The position numbers and the translations under genes are program-made. This document shows positions 21,985-32,950 of a DNA stretch of 64,000 bases, piece by piece. The first letter of the stretch is position 1; each line of letters opens with the position of its first letter. The notes beneath the pieces are model-generated. The model was not told the origin of the DNA and searched no databases. It saw nothing but the letters and a program-made list of their open reading frames with translations. Origin of the DNA: Petaurus breviceps papuanus (taxonomy: Eukaryota > Chordata > Mammalia > Diprotodontia > Petauridae); assembly GCA_028583685.1 (NCBI GenBank), contig JAMXIF010001253.1, positions 85,763,689 to 85,827,688 of the forward strand, written 5' to 3'.

Positions 21985-23612
21985 ATAGACTCTGCAAACT
22001 ATAGGCCAGCAATCTCGACTCTGATTGCTCAGAACATTGTAGAACATATCATTAAAGAGATGTCTAGTGAACATCTACAAAATGAAGTACTGATTACAAA
22101 AAGTCAGCATAACTCCATCTGGAACATAGTGTGCTTGAATAACTTTATTTCTGTTTTAGACAGGGTTGCTAACTAGGGGAAAGATAAAGATATAGTTTAC
22201 CTAGATTTTAGCAAAGTTTCTGATAAAAAAATATCATATTCTTCTTGTAGAGAAGATAGAGGGAAGTACACCAGGTGATAATATAATATAATTGAGCTGG
22301 TTGGATAATTCAGGGGTGTGTTGGTAAATATTTAATAATCATCTCTTCTACAAAAAAATATAGACATGACACACTTTTAAGTTAAACTTACATTATCAAT
22401 ATTTTCTTAAGTCTAGAGAATCAACAAAACAATAAATCAAGCCCTGATTTGTGGGGATTGCCGATTTCCAAGGTGTAAATACTCACAATTTAACAAGGCT
22501 CTATCCTGCCCTTTTCCCCTACCCCATGGCCCCAATTTACTCCCTTACGGTTAGTTCTAATACAGCCTTGGGTGACTCAAACAAAATTGTTAATAATTTA
22601 ATCTCAACATGGTAGGAGATCTCCAGTGGAATATACTAAGAGTCTATGTTTGGCCTCGAGTTGTTTTGCATTGTTAACAATGTTATGGGTAAGGGAAGAG
22701 ATGGCATGCTCAATGAATTTGCAGATGATACAAAACCAGAAGTAGTAGCTAATCCAGTGAATGACAACCAGGATGTAAAAAGATATGAATAGGCTTGAGT
22801 AATAGGCTAACTCCAATAAAATAAAATTCAATAGTAATGAAAATAATAGAATGTTGAATAATAAATTGGATAAAATATCCAATAACATATTGGAATATCC
22901 AATAAATTGGATAAAAATATTACAAGATGGGGTAGGCATGATTAATTAGCAGTTTGTCTAAAAAAAGATGGGTTTTAGCGGACTACAGGTTTAAGATGAG
23001 TCAGCAATGTGATGTGGCCCCCAAAAAGAACCAATGCAATCTTGGGCCACATTTGGAGAAACAGGGCACATCCAGGAACAAGGAGGTGATTCTCCTTCTC
23101 TACTCTGCCCTCATCAGACCTTATCTGAAGTACTGTATTCAGTTTTGGACATCAGTTTAAGAAGGAATTGATATACTAGGGAGTACCCAGAGAATGGCAA
23201 CTGACCTTGAGTCCAAGTCATATGAAATTCAATTAAAGGAACTGAAGATATTTTACCTTGGAGAAGATCAGACTTAGGGGGGAAATGAGATAGACATATT
23301 CAAATATCTGAGGGCTGTCCTGTGTAGTAATAATTAGACTCATTTTATTTGGCCCCAGAGGGGAAAAGAAATAAGTAGAAGTTGCAAAGGGGCAAATTTA
23401 GGCTTGATGTGAGGAAAAAACATTTTGAAATTAGAGTTGTCCTAGAGTAGACTGAACTTTCTCCCAAAGTGTGAGTATCCACTCCTGGGAGGCCTTCTAG
23501 CTTCTGGTGGACGAGCGCTTACAGGATATGTTATAGAGAGCATTCCTTTTGATTATGAGCCCATTGGCCTTTGAGGCCTTTATCAGCTCTCAAATTTTGT
23601 GATTCTATGGTG
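21985..23612 (+). repeat. CR1/L3 LINE remnant
   Basis: The catalytic motifs of a CR1-clade reverse transcriptase are readable: VYLDFSKVSD at 22195-22224 and FADDTK at 22718-22735. LYSALIRPYLKYCIQFW follows near 23100. The 3' region has GGCTTGATGTGAGGAAAAAA and ends near CAAATTTTGTGATTCTATGG at 23593-23612. It has many stops and is split by a hAT-like insert. Confidence 0.8.
22316..22510 (+). repeat. hAT-like MITE, copy 1
   Basis: It starts CAGGGGTGTGTTGGTAAATA and contains CTTAAGTCTAGAGAATCAAC, AATAAATCAAGCC and ATTTCCAAGGTGTAAATA. It shares block order with 34495-34745 and 36858-37085. The right end is lost. Confidence 0.55.
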
Positions 23613-24289
23613 GTGGATAGAGAACAGGCCTAAGAGTCAGCAAGACTGGGATTTTTACCTCTGACGAATACTGCCTATATGACCCTACATGAATAAATCA
23701 CTTAACCTCTCAGGAAAGTTAAGACTACAAGTGGTCAAGTAGTTGCATATTTGTATTGGCAGAGTTTTCCCACTGAAAGCAGATGGTTCAGTCAGAAATA
23801 AAAAAGGAGGGGATATTAATTAGTTGATAATAATAAAGGTTTAAAGTGTCAGAACCGCAGATTTTCAGTTCTTTGTGTAACCCTGACTGCCAACCTTTCA
23901 CCCCATATCCTGCTGGCTCTGTGTGTATCCTGTTTATGCTACTGAAAACTTTGAACAAATATCACATTTTTAAAAAAATGACTAAAGAAGGAATGAGTAT
24001 CACATTTTAAACTCCTAGTGAGAAAAGACTATGCCATCTATTTTGGGTTAACTTTGACATAGTATCATGGATTTAAAGTCATTTAACTTTATGGGATTGA
24101 CCAATTTGATATAGGACAGTATATTACACATTATATAACACTACTTACATGGCTGCTCTGACCTTGGAAGCATTAATGAAGACTTCCTAGAATGCCAAAG
24201 AGAGACTTTACCAAGAGGTTTGGGATTCCCTATGTATGACAAATATTCAGGGTAAGAAGGTCTCTGAATAGGCCTATTCCATTGCTGTC
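23613..24289. other. MIR fragment, then nothing recognised
   Basis: A weak MIR-like piece (GGTGGATAGAGAACAGGCCT to CACTTAACCTCTCAGG) occupies about 23613-23720. The remaining roughly 570 bp show no recognisable element. Confidence 0.45.
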
Positions 24290-24632
24290 ACCTTTTATCC
24301 ACCTTCCAGGGCCCATCTTTTACCATTAGGCTTCCCATCTACCCTATTTCTTCTAAACTCCTCTCCAGGCCATATTATCTGCCTTATTTCTATATCCTGC
24401 AGTCCCTTAGCACTATCATCACCCTTACTCATTGTAACCTAAGGAAAAGAACCATGGGTTTTGCCATCCATTCAACAGCTGAACCCTTAGGGCTTGCAGG
24501 GCTTTCTATCCTCCCCAAGATCAACTTTCATTTATGTGTAATCTCCCTCAATTAGAGTGTGAGCTTCCTGGGTACTGGGGCCATCTCACTTTGTCTGTTG
24601 GTGCACATAGTAATCACTAAATTCTTTTTCAT

Positions 24633-24640
<8 letters not shown>
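24290..24640 (+). repeat. L2 3' end
   Basis: Ends with ATTAGAGTGTGAGCTTCCTG, then CACTTTGTCTGTTGG and ACATAGTAATCACTAAATTC, which is the L2 terminal order. It flows into a microsatellite. Confidence 0.65.
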
Positions 24641-24692
<52 letters not shown>

Positions 24693-24770
24693 TTCCTTCC
24701 TTCCTCCTTCCTTCCTTCCTTCCTTCCTTCCTTCCTTCCTTCCTTTCTTTCTCTCTTTCTTCCTTCCTTT
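24625..24770. repeat. (TTTC)n/(CCTT)n microsatellite
   Basis: About 65 bp of TTTC units followed by TTCC units. Open frames on both strands (S/F/L and K/E/R/G repeats) are repeat artefacts. A (CA)n run follows at 24845-24868. Confidence 0.95.
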
Positions 24771-24844
24771 TTGTCTTTGGTTCATCATGACATAATGAAT
24801 GGAGGGCTGACAGAGTCAGAAAGACCTGGTTACAAGTCCCTCTT

Positions 24845-24875
<31 letters not shown>

Positions 24876-25313
24876 ACCTTAAGCAAGTCACTTAACCTAT
24901 CAGTGTCCCCATCAACACTTGGATGGCATAAATTGCAGGGGAGATGCCAAGTACATTAGTAGAAGAGGTGCCTTACCTCTTTACCGGGAGTTGACATAAA
25001 CTGATGTAGTCTTAAGTTTGGTTTAGAAAAAAATGGTTTTGCTGATCTCTATAACATTGCTCCTAAGGAATTCCCTTCCTCCCCAAACAACATTTTGCTT
25101 AGCATCCAGTTTTCAGGACCTCATTAAGGAATTTAGGCAGGTTATGCTTATTCAAAGGACCATAGATTTAGAGCTGGAAGGAACCTTCAATTTTACAAAT
25201 TATGGCACTTAAGTCTAGGACAGGTAATGTGGCTGGACAAACCTTTTAGGGTTATTTCTACATACTCTGTATGTAATTTATATGTGACTGTCTATGTACA
25301 TATCTCCTATTAG

Positions 25314-25520
25314 GTGGTGCAGTGCATAGAAGAGCAGAGTTGTAGTCAGGAAGAGCTGATTTCTAATCCCACCTCAGAAGTAAAATCTAGGGCAAATCAC
25401 TTGATTTTTTTCAGCCTGGTTTGCCTCAGGGGTAGAAGTAGTATAACAATAACACTTACCTCACAGGTTCTTAAGAGACTCAAATGAGATGATTTGTAAT
25501 GTACTTTGCAAACCTTAAAA
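25314..25520 (+). repeat. MIR-like SINE
   Basis: GTGGTGCAGTGCATAGAAGA, CTTACCTCACAGGTTC and TAATGTACTTTGCAAACCTT. Confidence 0.65.
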
Positions 25521-25559
25521 CATATAAATACATGTTTTATATTTATATAAATGCTAGAT

Positions 25560-25690
25560 ATTATTATAAAAATGTATGCTCCTTGAGGGCAGAAAATGTT
25601 TTTGCTATTTTATTGTATCTCCAGAGTTTAGCACTGTGCTTGGTTCTTACTAAGCACTTAGAAAATGCTTGTAGATTTTGAATTCATTTG
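25560..25690 (+). repeat. L2 terminal fragment
   Basis: ATGCTCCTTGAGGGCAGAAA, TTGTATCTCCAGAGTTTAGC, ACTGTGCTTGG and AGCACTTAGAAAATGCTTG, which is the canonical L2 end in sense. Confidence 0.75.
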
Positions 25691-26559
25691 CCCAGTTATA
25701 TAATTAGCAAGAGGCAAAGACACAATTTTTGGAGTCCCCTGACTTCAGAGGCAATGCACCACATTCCAACCCTATCTCACCAAAGGCACCTAAAAGGTGC
25801 CTTTTTGGGCAATTGTGGGATTTAGGCAATTGTGGGACTCCTCTCATTAACCTAAACCCAGGACAAGAAACATATGAGAATATACTCGGATGGCTACACT
25901 TAGTAAGAATGGCCAGGATTTTTGAATAAGATCAGTGAGAGGAATAGATTAGGTGCAGGAGAGGGGAGAGGGCAGAGTTAATCTAGGAAGAGATCAAGCA
26001 TCTGAAACAGTTACCCTACCCAAGGTATTTTGCTCGAAGCCTAGTTCTTGCAGTGGGAGAAGCAAAAGAGATGAAGTGAAAGTTTGATTCCCAAGAAAGA
26101 TCAATGCAAGATTGCCTTACTTGATATCTACATGCCGGCGGTCATGAACTGTCATATCTTGGAAGTCACTTAGATTCCATAGGTTTCAGATTGTAAAGCA
26201 GTAAAGGAACTTTAGAGATAATGTGATCTAGGCTCCTCATTTTACAGATGACAAAAGAGTAGAGGCAAGACACGTGACTTGCCTAAACTCACTCATCGAG
26301 TTGGTGGCATACATGAGTCAGTGATAAGATTCCACTATAAAATTACAGTCACGACTTCATTTTTTTTTCTTTTTCCCAAAACAGGATATATGTTCCTTTT
26401 TTTCCAAACCCAAACTCAGTTTGTTCCCCAATTGCTTCGCCCAAAACTCACATTCAAAAGTGAAGCTCAGATTTCATCTAGGAATGATTACATCAACCCA
26501 GTCCTTAGAAACTGCCAAGCAGAAGTTTCCCTTAAAAAGCCAAGGGTCCCCTCTGAGGC

Positions 26560-27470
26560 TTGGGGAAAAGGGGCGGGGCGGAGTTGGATGAGGGCGCCTC
26601 AGTGCGCACATCTACCCAATCTTTCCACCCAATCTGAGACCCTGGAGAAAGAAGGAAAAGTTTTTTCCTCCCCTTTCTCCCAAAACAAGGTGGTCAAGGC
26701 CCTTCCTAAACTTCCTTACCACACTCCTTCTCCCCTCTCCGCTCCCCTCCCACCCCCCACCGCGACACAGCGAGGTGTCCGATTACCATCCTGGGCTACT
26801 TGGCTGCACTTACCCAGCAACTGGCTGACCCGCTCCTCAGTCAGCGTTAATAAGGGGTCGTCGAGGCAGCTATAACCTTGCCCCTGCAACAGCAGCAGCA
26901 GGGGCAGCAGCGGTGGCAACGCTAACCACTGGTGACTCCGCTCCCCCCGCATCGTACCGCCTCTTCCCTCCCCTTGCTATACACTAGCTGAGCCACAAAT
27001 GGAAAACACTTTCAGAAGAGCAGGGAGGCAAGCCCAGCACGGAACAGTGGGAGAAGGGCAGACAACTCCCTTATGCTTTTTCTCCTCCCTCTTCGCCCCC
27101 TCCCCCCCCCACTCCCACTCCTCGTCTTCGCTTCCCTAAACTTTAATCCAGAAACCCCCCTTACTCACACCCTTGGGCAAATTGATGGAGGAGGAGATCC
27201 ACGCCTCTCTCCCCGCCCCCATCAGCTCCATACTAGGGTACTAGAAGGTCATAAACTTTTTTCCCCGCCCTACCCTCTTCAGCTTGGAAAGGGAGGAGTA
27301 AGAGGAGGTGGGTCAGCTGCCTATCCCGTCCCAGAAATTCTTGGTTTTTGGGGTGGAGAAGAGAGTAGAGGTACAGACAGGAACGGCACTGTGCTCTCTC
27401 CTCCCCAAGTCCTACCTCCCCAGCCACCTACCTCAGTTCCAAGCTTTCCTTCCTAGAGGTGAGTAGGGTA
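26560..27470 (-). promoter_or_regulatory. PLA2R1: PLA2R1 CpG-rich promoter region
   Basis: This is the only GC/CpG-rich stretch in the window and it brackets the PLA2R1 start codon. Upstream of the gene (higher coordinates), minus-strand GC-boxes GGGGGCGGGG at about 27210-27220 and AGGGCGGGG near 27262-27271 could bind Sp1/KLF factors. A long pyrimidine-rich run lies at 27070-27140. Another GGGGCGGGGCGG sits just inside intron 1 (about 26571-26582). No clear TATA box is placed, so the transcription start is unresolved. Confidence 0.6.
26814..26952 (-). CDS. PLA2R1: PLA2R1 coding exon 1 (signal peptide)
   Basis: This appears to be the first coding exon of the M-type phospholipase A2 receptor, a type I membrane C-type lectin of the mannose-receptor family that binds secreted PLA2 and is endocytosed. 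The ATG at 26950-26952 has A at -3. The exon has 46 codons plus one base: residues 9-26 are a signal-peptide core (LALPPLLPLLLLLQGQG), then mature LTLTEERVSQLL, which aligns with human LTPERLLEWQDK as I recall it. A strong donor (CTGG/GTAAGT) follows at 26813. The assignment rests on this alignment, the signal peptide, the phase-1 donor, the CpG context and the adjacent same-strand ITGB6, as in human. The open frame past 26814 is intronic. LY75, a paralogue, fits less well. Confidence 0.8.
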
Positions 27471-27471
27471 A

Positions 27472-27954
27472 ACTGAGCTCCATTCTGAACCCAAGTCCAC
27501 TCAAAGCCCCTCCTCCCCGGCTCCTGGGACAGGAGAATGTCTCCTGATCGAGACTTTTGGGGTACTACTTTGGAATGTGGTCTCCTTGTATTTCTTTAAA
27601 AGGGAAACATACATATACAAACACACACTTTGAGAATAAGGTTTTACAACTAGATATCCAATATTTATTGAGTAAGTACTCGGTTTGTAACTTCTTCATG
27701 TGTGCTAAAGAGAGACATGTGAAGAAGCTATAATCCATTGTCCTGAAATCATTCCCCCTTTTTGGTGTATTTCTTAATTGTATCCCTTCCGGAAAACTGA
27801 AGGCTAGATTAGACTGAATGAATGAATGGAAGTGTTTATTGAGCACATATTTGCATATGATCATATGTACTAATCCCCTCCTTGATACCCTCTTCTTTGG
27901 CTTCCTGAAATTGTACCCTTGTTGTGCATGACCTCCTACCTTGGCACTTGGTAG
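27472..27954. other. Upstream of PLA2R1, nothing recognised
   Basis: About 480 bp without a clear repeat, apart from a weak antisense L2-like end (ATATTTATTGAGTAAGTACT at about 27660). No coding signal. Confidence 0.4.
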
Positions 27955-28200
27955 CTGCAGTGCCATTGAATCTGGAGTCAGGAAGATCTGAGTTCAAATC
28001 CAGCCTCAGACACTTACTAGCTGTGTGACCCTGGGCAAGTCACTTCAGCTTTATCTATCTCTGTTTCCTTAACTGTAAACCAGAGATAATAATAACATCT
28101 AGCTCTTGGGGTTCTTTGTGAGGACTGAATAAGATAAAATTTGTAAAGCACTTAATTGACACAGTGCCTGGAACATAATAAATGCTAGCTATTATTTTAT
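27955..28200 (+). repeat. MIR-like SINE
   Basis: AATCTGGAGTCAGGAAGATC, TAGCTGTGTGACCCTGGGCA, AGTGCCTGGAACATAATAAA and TGCTAGCTATTATTTTATT. Confidence 0.75.
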
Positions 28201-28469
28201 TAACTACTCTTTTTGAGTGTTATTTGCTGGCTTCTCATCACCTTACAATACCTATACTTGAAGGCTGGTTCATCTTTTCTTACATCCTTTTTCTTGGCAG
28301 TCTCATACACTGACCTCTCTTCTTAATTCCAAACCCACATCTACCTGGAAGCCACTTTATATTTTGTCAAAATATGCTTCTTCCTGTGACTTCAAAACTT
28401 TTATTAAATGCATTATAATTCAATCAGACTCCTATGTTTGAAACTATGTTAATATAGATGTGGGGTATA

Positions 28470-29015
28470 TGGGGTATTAAGGGAGGACCAGCAGCTGTGG
28501 TGCAAGGGCCTGCCAAGCTCTTTTCAGGGCTACTCATCCACCTTTGGTGTCTATCTGATTCACCCAACTGTCACCTGTGGCTCCAAGAAGCTGTAACTGT
28601 GCAGCTGCCACACCCCGGTAAAACCATCTCCTCTGACAGGTTAAACCACATTGAGGGTAATCTGTAACTCACCCGGGGTCAGCAAATTAGGGGGATGTTT
28701 ACTCCAAGCATATGAAGACTTCTGGTGTAATGGGCAGATGAGAACAATTTGTTCCAAGGATAATGAAGATGACTGAAGCAGTAGCTGTGGAGTGCTGAGA
28801 GCTTGGTCAGACATCAAAGGCACCAGGGTCATCCACTGCATCTCGGGCCATCACTGTTCATCTTGACTTTTGTCTTGCCACTGGACTTCAATGACTCTGG
28901 AAAAGAGAGCGAGGCTGAAGACTTTGTGCAACTCTGCTTCACTTCAGTCCAATTCATGGGCAAGTTAAGACATCATGTTATTGGTCCCCTTCAAAAAAGG
29001 ATAAAAAAAAAACAA
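28470..29015 (+). repeat. RTE-derived repeat (RTESINE-like)
   Basis: A roughly 540-bp copy of a marsupial repeat: GACCAGCAGCTGTGGTGCAA, CACCTGTGGCTCCAAGAAGC, TCACCCGGGGTCAGCAAATT, CCACTGGACTTCAATGACTC, then CACTTCAGTCCAATTCATGG. Its last third matches, inverted, 6640-6850 and 54145-54375. Confidence 0.65.
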
Positions 29016-29024
29016 TATAGAAGC

Positions 29025-29190
29025 AGTCTTATGTAGCATATAGATTACTGGACTTGGAATTGGGAAGATTTGGGTTCAAATCCAATCCTGCAGTTACCAA
29101 CTGTGTGACCCTAGGCAAGTCAGTTCATCTTCTGGACCCTCATTTTCTTCCTCGGTAAAATGGTGATAGTAGCATATACCTCAAAGATAA
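29025..29190 (+). repeat. MIR-like SINE
   Basis: GATTACTGGACTTGGAATTG, ACTGTGTGACCCTAGGCAAG and CTCGGTAAAATGG. Confidence 0.65.
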
Positions 29191-29194
29191 ATCA

Positions 29195-29500
29195 TCAGCT
29201 AATCAACAGACCTAGTAAGTGCTAGGCACTGTGCTAAGCACTTAGGGAACACAAAAAGAGTGTCTTTTTTTCCCCTTTTTTTTAGAGGGGGGAAGGCAGG
29301 GCAATTGGGGTTAACTGACTTGCCCAAGGTCACATGGCTAATAAGTGTTAAATGTCTGAGGTCATATTTAATTCAGGTCCTCCTGACTCCAGGGTCGGTG
29401 CTCTATTCACTGTACCACCTAGCTGTCCTAGCAAGTCTCTTCTTGCCCTCAAAGAGCTTACAATCTACTGGTCAAGATCAAAGGAGATAATGTATATCAA
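29195..29500 (-). repeat. L2 end split by a SINE
   Basis: AGTAAGTGCTAGGCACTGTG and CTAAGCACTTAGGG lie left of the SINE. CTTGCCCTCAAAGAGCTTAC and AATCTACTGG resume on the right. Confidence 0.65.
29265..29428 (-). repeat. WSINE1-like SINE
   Basis: GGGCAATTGGGGTTAACTGA, CTTGCCCAAGGTCACATGGC, TCCTCCTGACTCCAGGGTCG and CCACCTAGCTGTCC. Confidence 0.85.
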
Positions 29501-29549
29501 TTGCTTTGAAAACCTTACAGAGTAACATAAATGTGTAATTTTATTATCT

Positions 29550-29700
29550 TTGATTCTTCCTTCAAATCCCAGCTTTGCCACTTACTACCTAGTGGACCTT
29601 GACCAAGTCATTTAATGGTGCTGGGCCTCAGTTTCCTCATTTTTAAAATGAGAGGATTGAACAGATGATTTCTAAGGTCCCTTCCAACTCCCCTCACTTC
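29550..29700 (+). repeat. MIR-like SINE
   Basis: GCCACTTACTACCTAGTGGA, GGGCCTCAGTTTCCTCATTT and AAGGTCCCTTCCAACTC. Confidence 0.7.
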
Positions 29701-29719
29701 TTATATCTAATTAATTACC

Positions 29720-30175
29720 TAGTACTTTTAATTCTAATTCTATAAAGTCCCTCCCATTTGTTTCTTTCTCTCTATTCTTGCTATTACCATCCTAGTACAG
29801 ATTCTTATTACCATTCATCCTGATCATTACAATAGCAACCTACTAGGTTATTCTGCCTCTACTCTCTGGTTCCTCTAAGACTCCTCCTTACCACTGTCTG
29901 GCAACCTCATGCCCCTTTTCAAAGCATTTCGATGGTTCACTCTTGCCTATAGAGAAAAGTTTTGCTGGTCTTCCAAATACCTGACTGTAAACTGCCTTCC
30001 CACATGATCTATATTCCAGCCAAACAGTGCTACAAATTGTTTTCCATATATGTGCCCTGCTTTCTCGATTCCATGATTTTATTCATGGCATTCCCTATAC
30101 ACGGGATCACTAATTCCCTATAATCTGATCACTAATCCCTAAACTGTTCCTACTCCCCCCTTCTGACCCCTAACT
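29720..30175 (+). repeat. L2 remnant
   Basis: ATCCTGATCATTACAATAGC, TCTGGTTCCTCTAAGAC, CAAAGCATTTCGATGGTTCA and CCTGACTGTAAACTGCC. Diverged, 3' end missing. Confidence 0.5.
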
Positions 30176-30179
30176 ATTA

Positions 30180-30395
30180 GGACCATAGATTTAGAGCTGG
30201 AAGGAACCCAAGAGATCATCTTCTCCCCCTTCCCTCCTACCCTCCCACCCAATCATTTTATACAAGAGGAAACAGATCTAGGGAAGGGAAGCAATTTGAC
30301 CAAGGTCACATAGGTAGTAAGTGGCTGATATTAGACCCTAGGTCTTTTGTACTCAAATCCATTGCCCTTTCCATGATACCATGCTGAGATTTCCT
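30180..30395 (-). repeat. MIR-like SINE
   Basis: ACCATAGATTTAGAGCTGGA, AGAGATCATCTTCTCCCCCT and TTGACCAAGGTCACATAGGT. A second decayed copy (GGCTCCAAGACCAGCTCTCT) lies at about 30545-30695. Confidence 0.7.
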
Positions 30396-30939
30396 CTACC
30401 AGGACTCACAGAGCACTTTGAACGTATCCAATAAACTCATCACACATTATTTTTAGGGATGTAACTGGGCCTGTGATTTCATTGGTATAAGGAACCTCTC
30501 ACATGGAGAAACATTCTGTACTAGGACCAGTTGGCACTGGCTTTGTAACTATGGTTGTAGAGAGCTCCTTAGAGCACTAATAGGTTGAATGAACTGCCAA
30601 GGGTCACCAAGTCAGCATATGCAAAGATAGGACTAGAACCCAAGTCTTCTGGCTCCAAGACCAGCTCTCTGCCTAGTACACCAGGCTGCCTCTATTTTTT
30701 ATTCTAGTAATCTCTACCTGTGTAATACATCCATTCCTTACACTAGACTTGCTCAAGGAAACTCAATTTGGTGATCATGTTTTATAAAAATTTTTTATCT
30801 CCCATATCACCTAATACCCAATGAATATTTAATAGATGTTTCCTGAATTAAATTTAATTAAGCACTATATAAATGCAAGCTATTATTGGTATAATATTTA
30901 TTTCCTAATTTCTTTTTTTTTGTTTCTTAATTTCTTATT

Positions 30940-31643
30940 GCTGGGAGAAACATGCTTAAACTCTTTTTTTTTTTGGAGGGGGGAGGGTAGGGCAATTGGG
31001 GCTAAGTGACTTGCCCAAGGTCACATGGCTAGTTTTTGTGTATGTATGTCAAGTATCTGAGGCCTGATCCGAACCCAGGTCCTCCTGACTCCAGGGCTGG
31101 TGTTCTACTCACTGTGCCACCTAGCCGCCCCTATGCTTAAACTCTTATGCACAGAAATATTATATCAGTTCTTTTTGTAGTGGCAAAGAACTGGAAACAA
31201 AGGGGATACTAAATCAATTGGCAAATGGCTGGAAATTATGGCAAATGAATATAATGGAATATTACTGCCCTATAAGAAATGATGAAAAGGATAAACTCAG
31301 TGAAACCTGGGAAGATTTATATGATCTGATGCAAAGTGAAGTGAGCAGAACCAAGAGAACCATCCATCTAGCTATCATCTATCTATCTAACTACCCACCT
31401 ACCTACCTACCTACCTACCAACCTACCTACCTACCTATTTTTAAGAATAATGTGAACAATATTCAAAAGAAACAACCTTGAAAAACATAAGAAATCTGAT
31501 CAATTCAGTCTCTGAAGGGATGATGATACAGTATGCTACCTACCTCCTGAGGAAGTAATATATTCAAAATACACATTTGGACATGGCCAATATGGGAATT
31601 TGTTTTGCTTGGCTATGCATATTTGTTAGAAAATTTTGTTCTC

Positions 31644-31699
<56 letters not shown>

Positions 31700-31790
31700 A
31701 GGAGGTATATGTGTGTAAAGAAGAGAAAATAAATACTTTTTAATTGAAAAAAAATTCAATAAAAGTTAAAAGAAACATGCTTAATACAGA
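30940..31790 (+). repeat. L1 3' end
   Basis: The ORF2 C-terminus is readable: WQMNIMEYYCPIRNDEKDKL, then SEVSRTKRT. Then come the 3' UTR and an A-rich end at about 31770. It contains an (ACCT)n run (31385-31438) and a (CT)n run (31650-31694), and is split by the SINE at 30966-31132. Confidence 0.8.
30966..31132 (-). repeat. WSINE1-like SINE with perfect TSD
   Basis: The T-run, GGGCAATTGGGGCTAAGTGA and CTAGCCGCCCC are visible. The 14-bp target duplication ATGCTTAAACTCTT is identical at 30952-30965 and 31133-31146. Confidence 0.9.
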
Positions 31791-31859
31791 GTATCACTTG
31801 ATAAGTCTATTTTCCTTCTAAAAAAAAACAACAACAAAACTCTGAGGATTTTTCTTTTT

Positions 31860-32500
31860 TCCTTTTTTTTTTTTAAACAAGCATTTATTTGGTCTCCCAT
31901 CTACTCAAATGAAAAGGAAAAAAGAAAAAGAAAAACAAAACCTATGCAACAAGAATGAGTAATCAAGAAAAAAGTCTAAAAATGTATGTGTCATTCTGCA
32001 TCCTGACTTCAATCACCTCTCTGTCAAGAAATGGGAAGCACAGGGGCAGCTAGGTGGTGCAGTGAACAGAGCACCAACCCTGGAGTCAGAAGGACCTGAG
32101 TTCAAATCCACCTCAGACACTTAACACTTATTAGCTGTGTGACCTTGGGCAAGTCACTTAACCCCAATTGTCCTGCCTTCCCTCCTCCCCCCCAAAAAAG
32201 CAAAAAGAAAAAAGTGGGTGGCATAGTTCATGGAATCACTTTGGTCATTGCACTGATCAAAGTACTTATGTCTTTCAAAGTTGTCAAAGTTGTCATTGTA
32301 TAAATTGTTCCCCTGGTTCTGCTCATTTCACCCTGCATCAGTTTATGCAATTCTTCCAGGTTTCTTTGAATCTATTCCTCTCATAATTTCTTATAAGATA
32401 ATAATATTCCATTACATTTATATACCATAATTTGTTCAGCCCTTCCCAATTAATGGGCATACATTTAGTTTAATGAGTCTTTTCATTAGTTACTGGGGTC
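31860..32500 (-). repeat. L1 3' end, antisense
   Basis: Antisense L1 3' blocks: TTCTGCTCATTTCACCCTGC, TTCTTCCAGGTTTCTTTGAA, TATACCATAATTTGTTCAGC, CAATTAATGGGCATACATTT. It is the opposite orientation to the L1 just left of it and is split by a SINE. Confidence 0.7.
32043..32210 (+). repeat. WSINE1-like SINE
   Basis: GGGGCAGCTAGGTGGTGCAG to a C/A-rich tail (CCCCAATTGTCC). Confidence 0.9.
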
Positions 32501-32814
32501 TTTGAGTTTATCAAAGACTAGGTTACTACATTCTTTTACTTGCCTGTATCATGAACCAAATCTACTTTACTGATTGATTTGTATTTTTTAATCAAATGGA
32601 AAAACCTGAATATTTTTAATGTCTCATGTTTGTATCATACTTTAAGGCTCCTAAGATGCTACATAAGAAAAAGGCACAAAATAACATCTGAAAATTCATA
32701 GGGTAAAATGTATTTCTTAAATATGAATCAGCAAGCTTTCAGTAAATGCCACCCTTCCTTCCTCAGTTTATTCTAAATGCTGAAATGTATAAAAAGAATA
32801 ATGGAAGTCATAGA

Positions 32815-32950
32815 ATTTACTATTGAAAGTGACTTTAGAGATTAGATTTACTACCCTAATTCCCTTCTGTTTTATAGGTGAGAAGATAAGGCTCTGAGAA
32901 GTAAAATGACTTATTCCAGGTCACATATGTAGTATCAGATTCACATTCTG
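32815..32950 (-). repeat. MIR-like SINE fragment
   Basis: TTGAAAGTGACTTTAGAGAT, GTGAGAAGATAAGGC and TTATTCCAGGTCACATATG. Weak. Confidence 0.45.

Larger units (their letters stand above)
1..26813 (-). other. PLA2R1: PLA2R1 intron 1, 5' part
   Basis: Everything below the exon-1 donor at 26813 should be intron 1 of PLA2R1. Exon 2 would encode the cysteine-rich ricin-type lectin domain (a run containing LWKW and GxxCLGL in the human protein). No minus-strand reading frame here resembles it, so the intron probably runs off the left edge. The content is almost all transposon remnants, listed separately. Confidence 0.65.

Noticed and set aside
24552-24795. Open frames rich in S/F/L and K/E/R/G on the two strands
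   Set aside because: Direct translation of the TTTC/TTCC microsatellite.
1-26700. Possible PLA2R1 exon 2 in the left part of the window
   Set aside because: No minus-strand frame resembles the ricin-type lectin domain; the minus-strand frames seen are repeat-derived or too short.
26716-26813. Continuation of the PLA2R1 exon frame past the donor
   Set aside because: A strong GTAAGT donor at 26813-26808 and loss of similarity after LLG indicate intron.
26279-26875. 198-codon plus-strand open frame overlapping PLA2R1 exon 1
   Set aside because: It is antisense over the CpG-rich promoter, where stops are rare. No domain or recognised similarity, and the minus-strand exon explains the region.
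27073-27456. Proline-rich 127-codon plus-strand frame
   Set aside because: Compositional consequence of the pyrimidine-rich promoter sequence.
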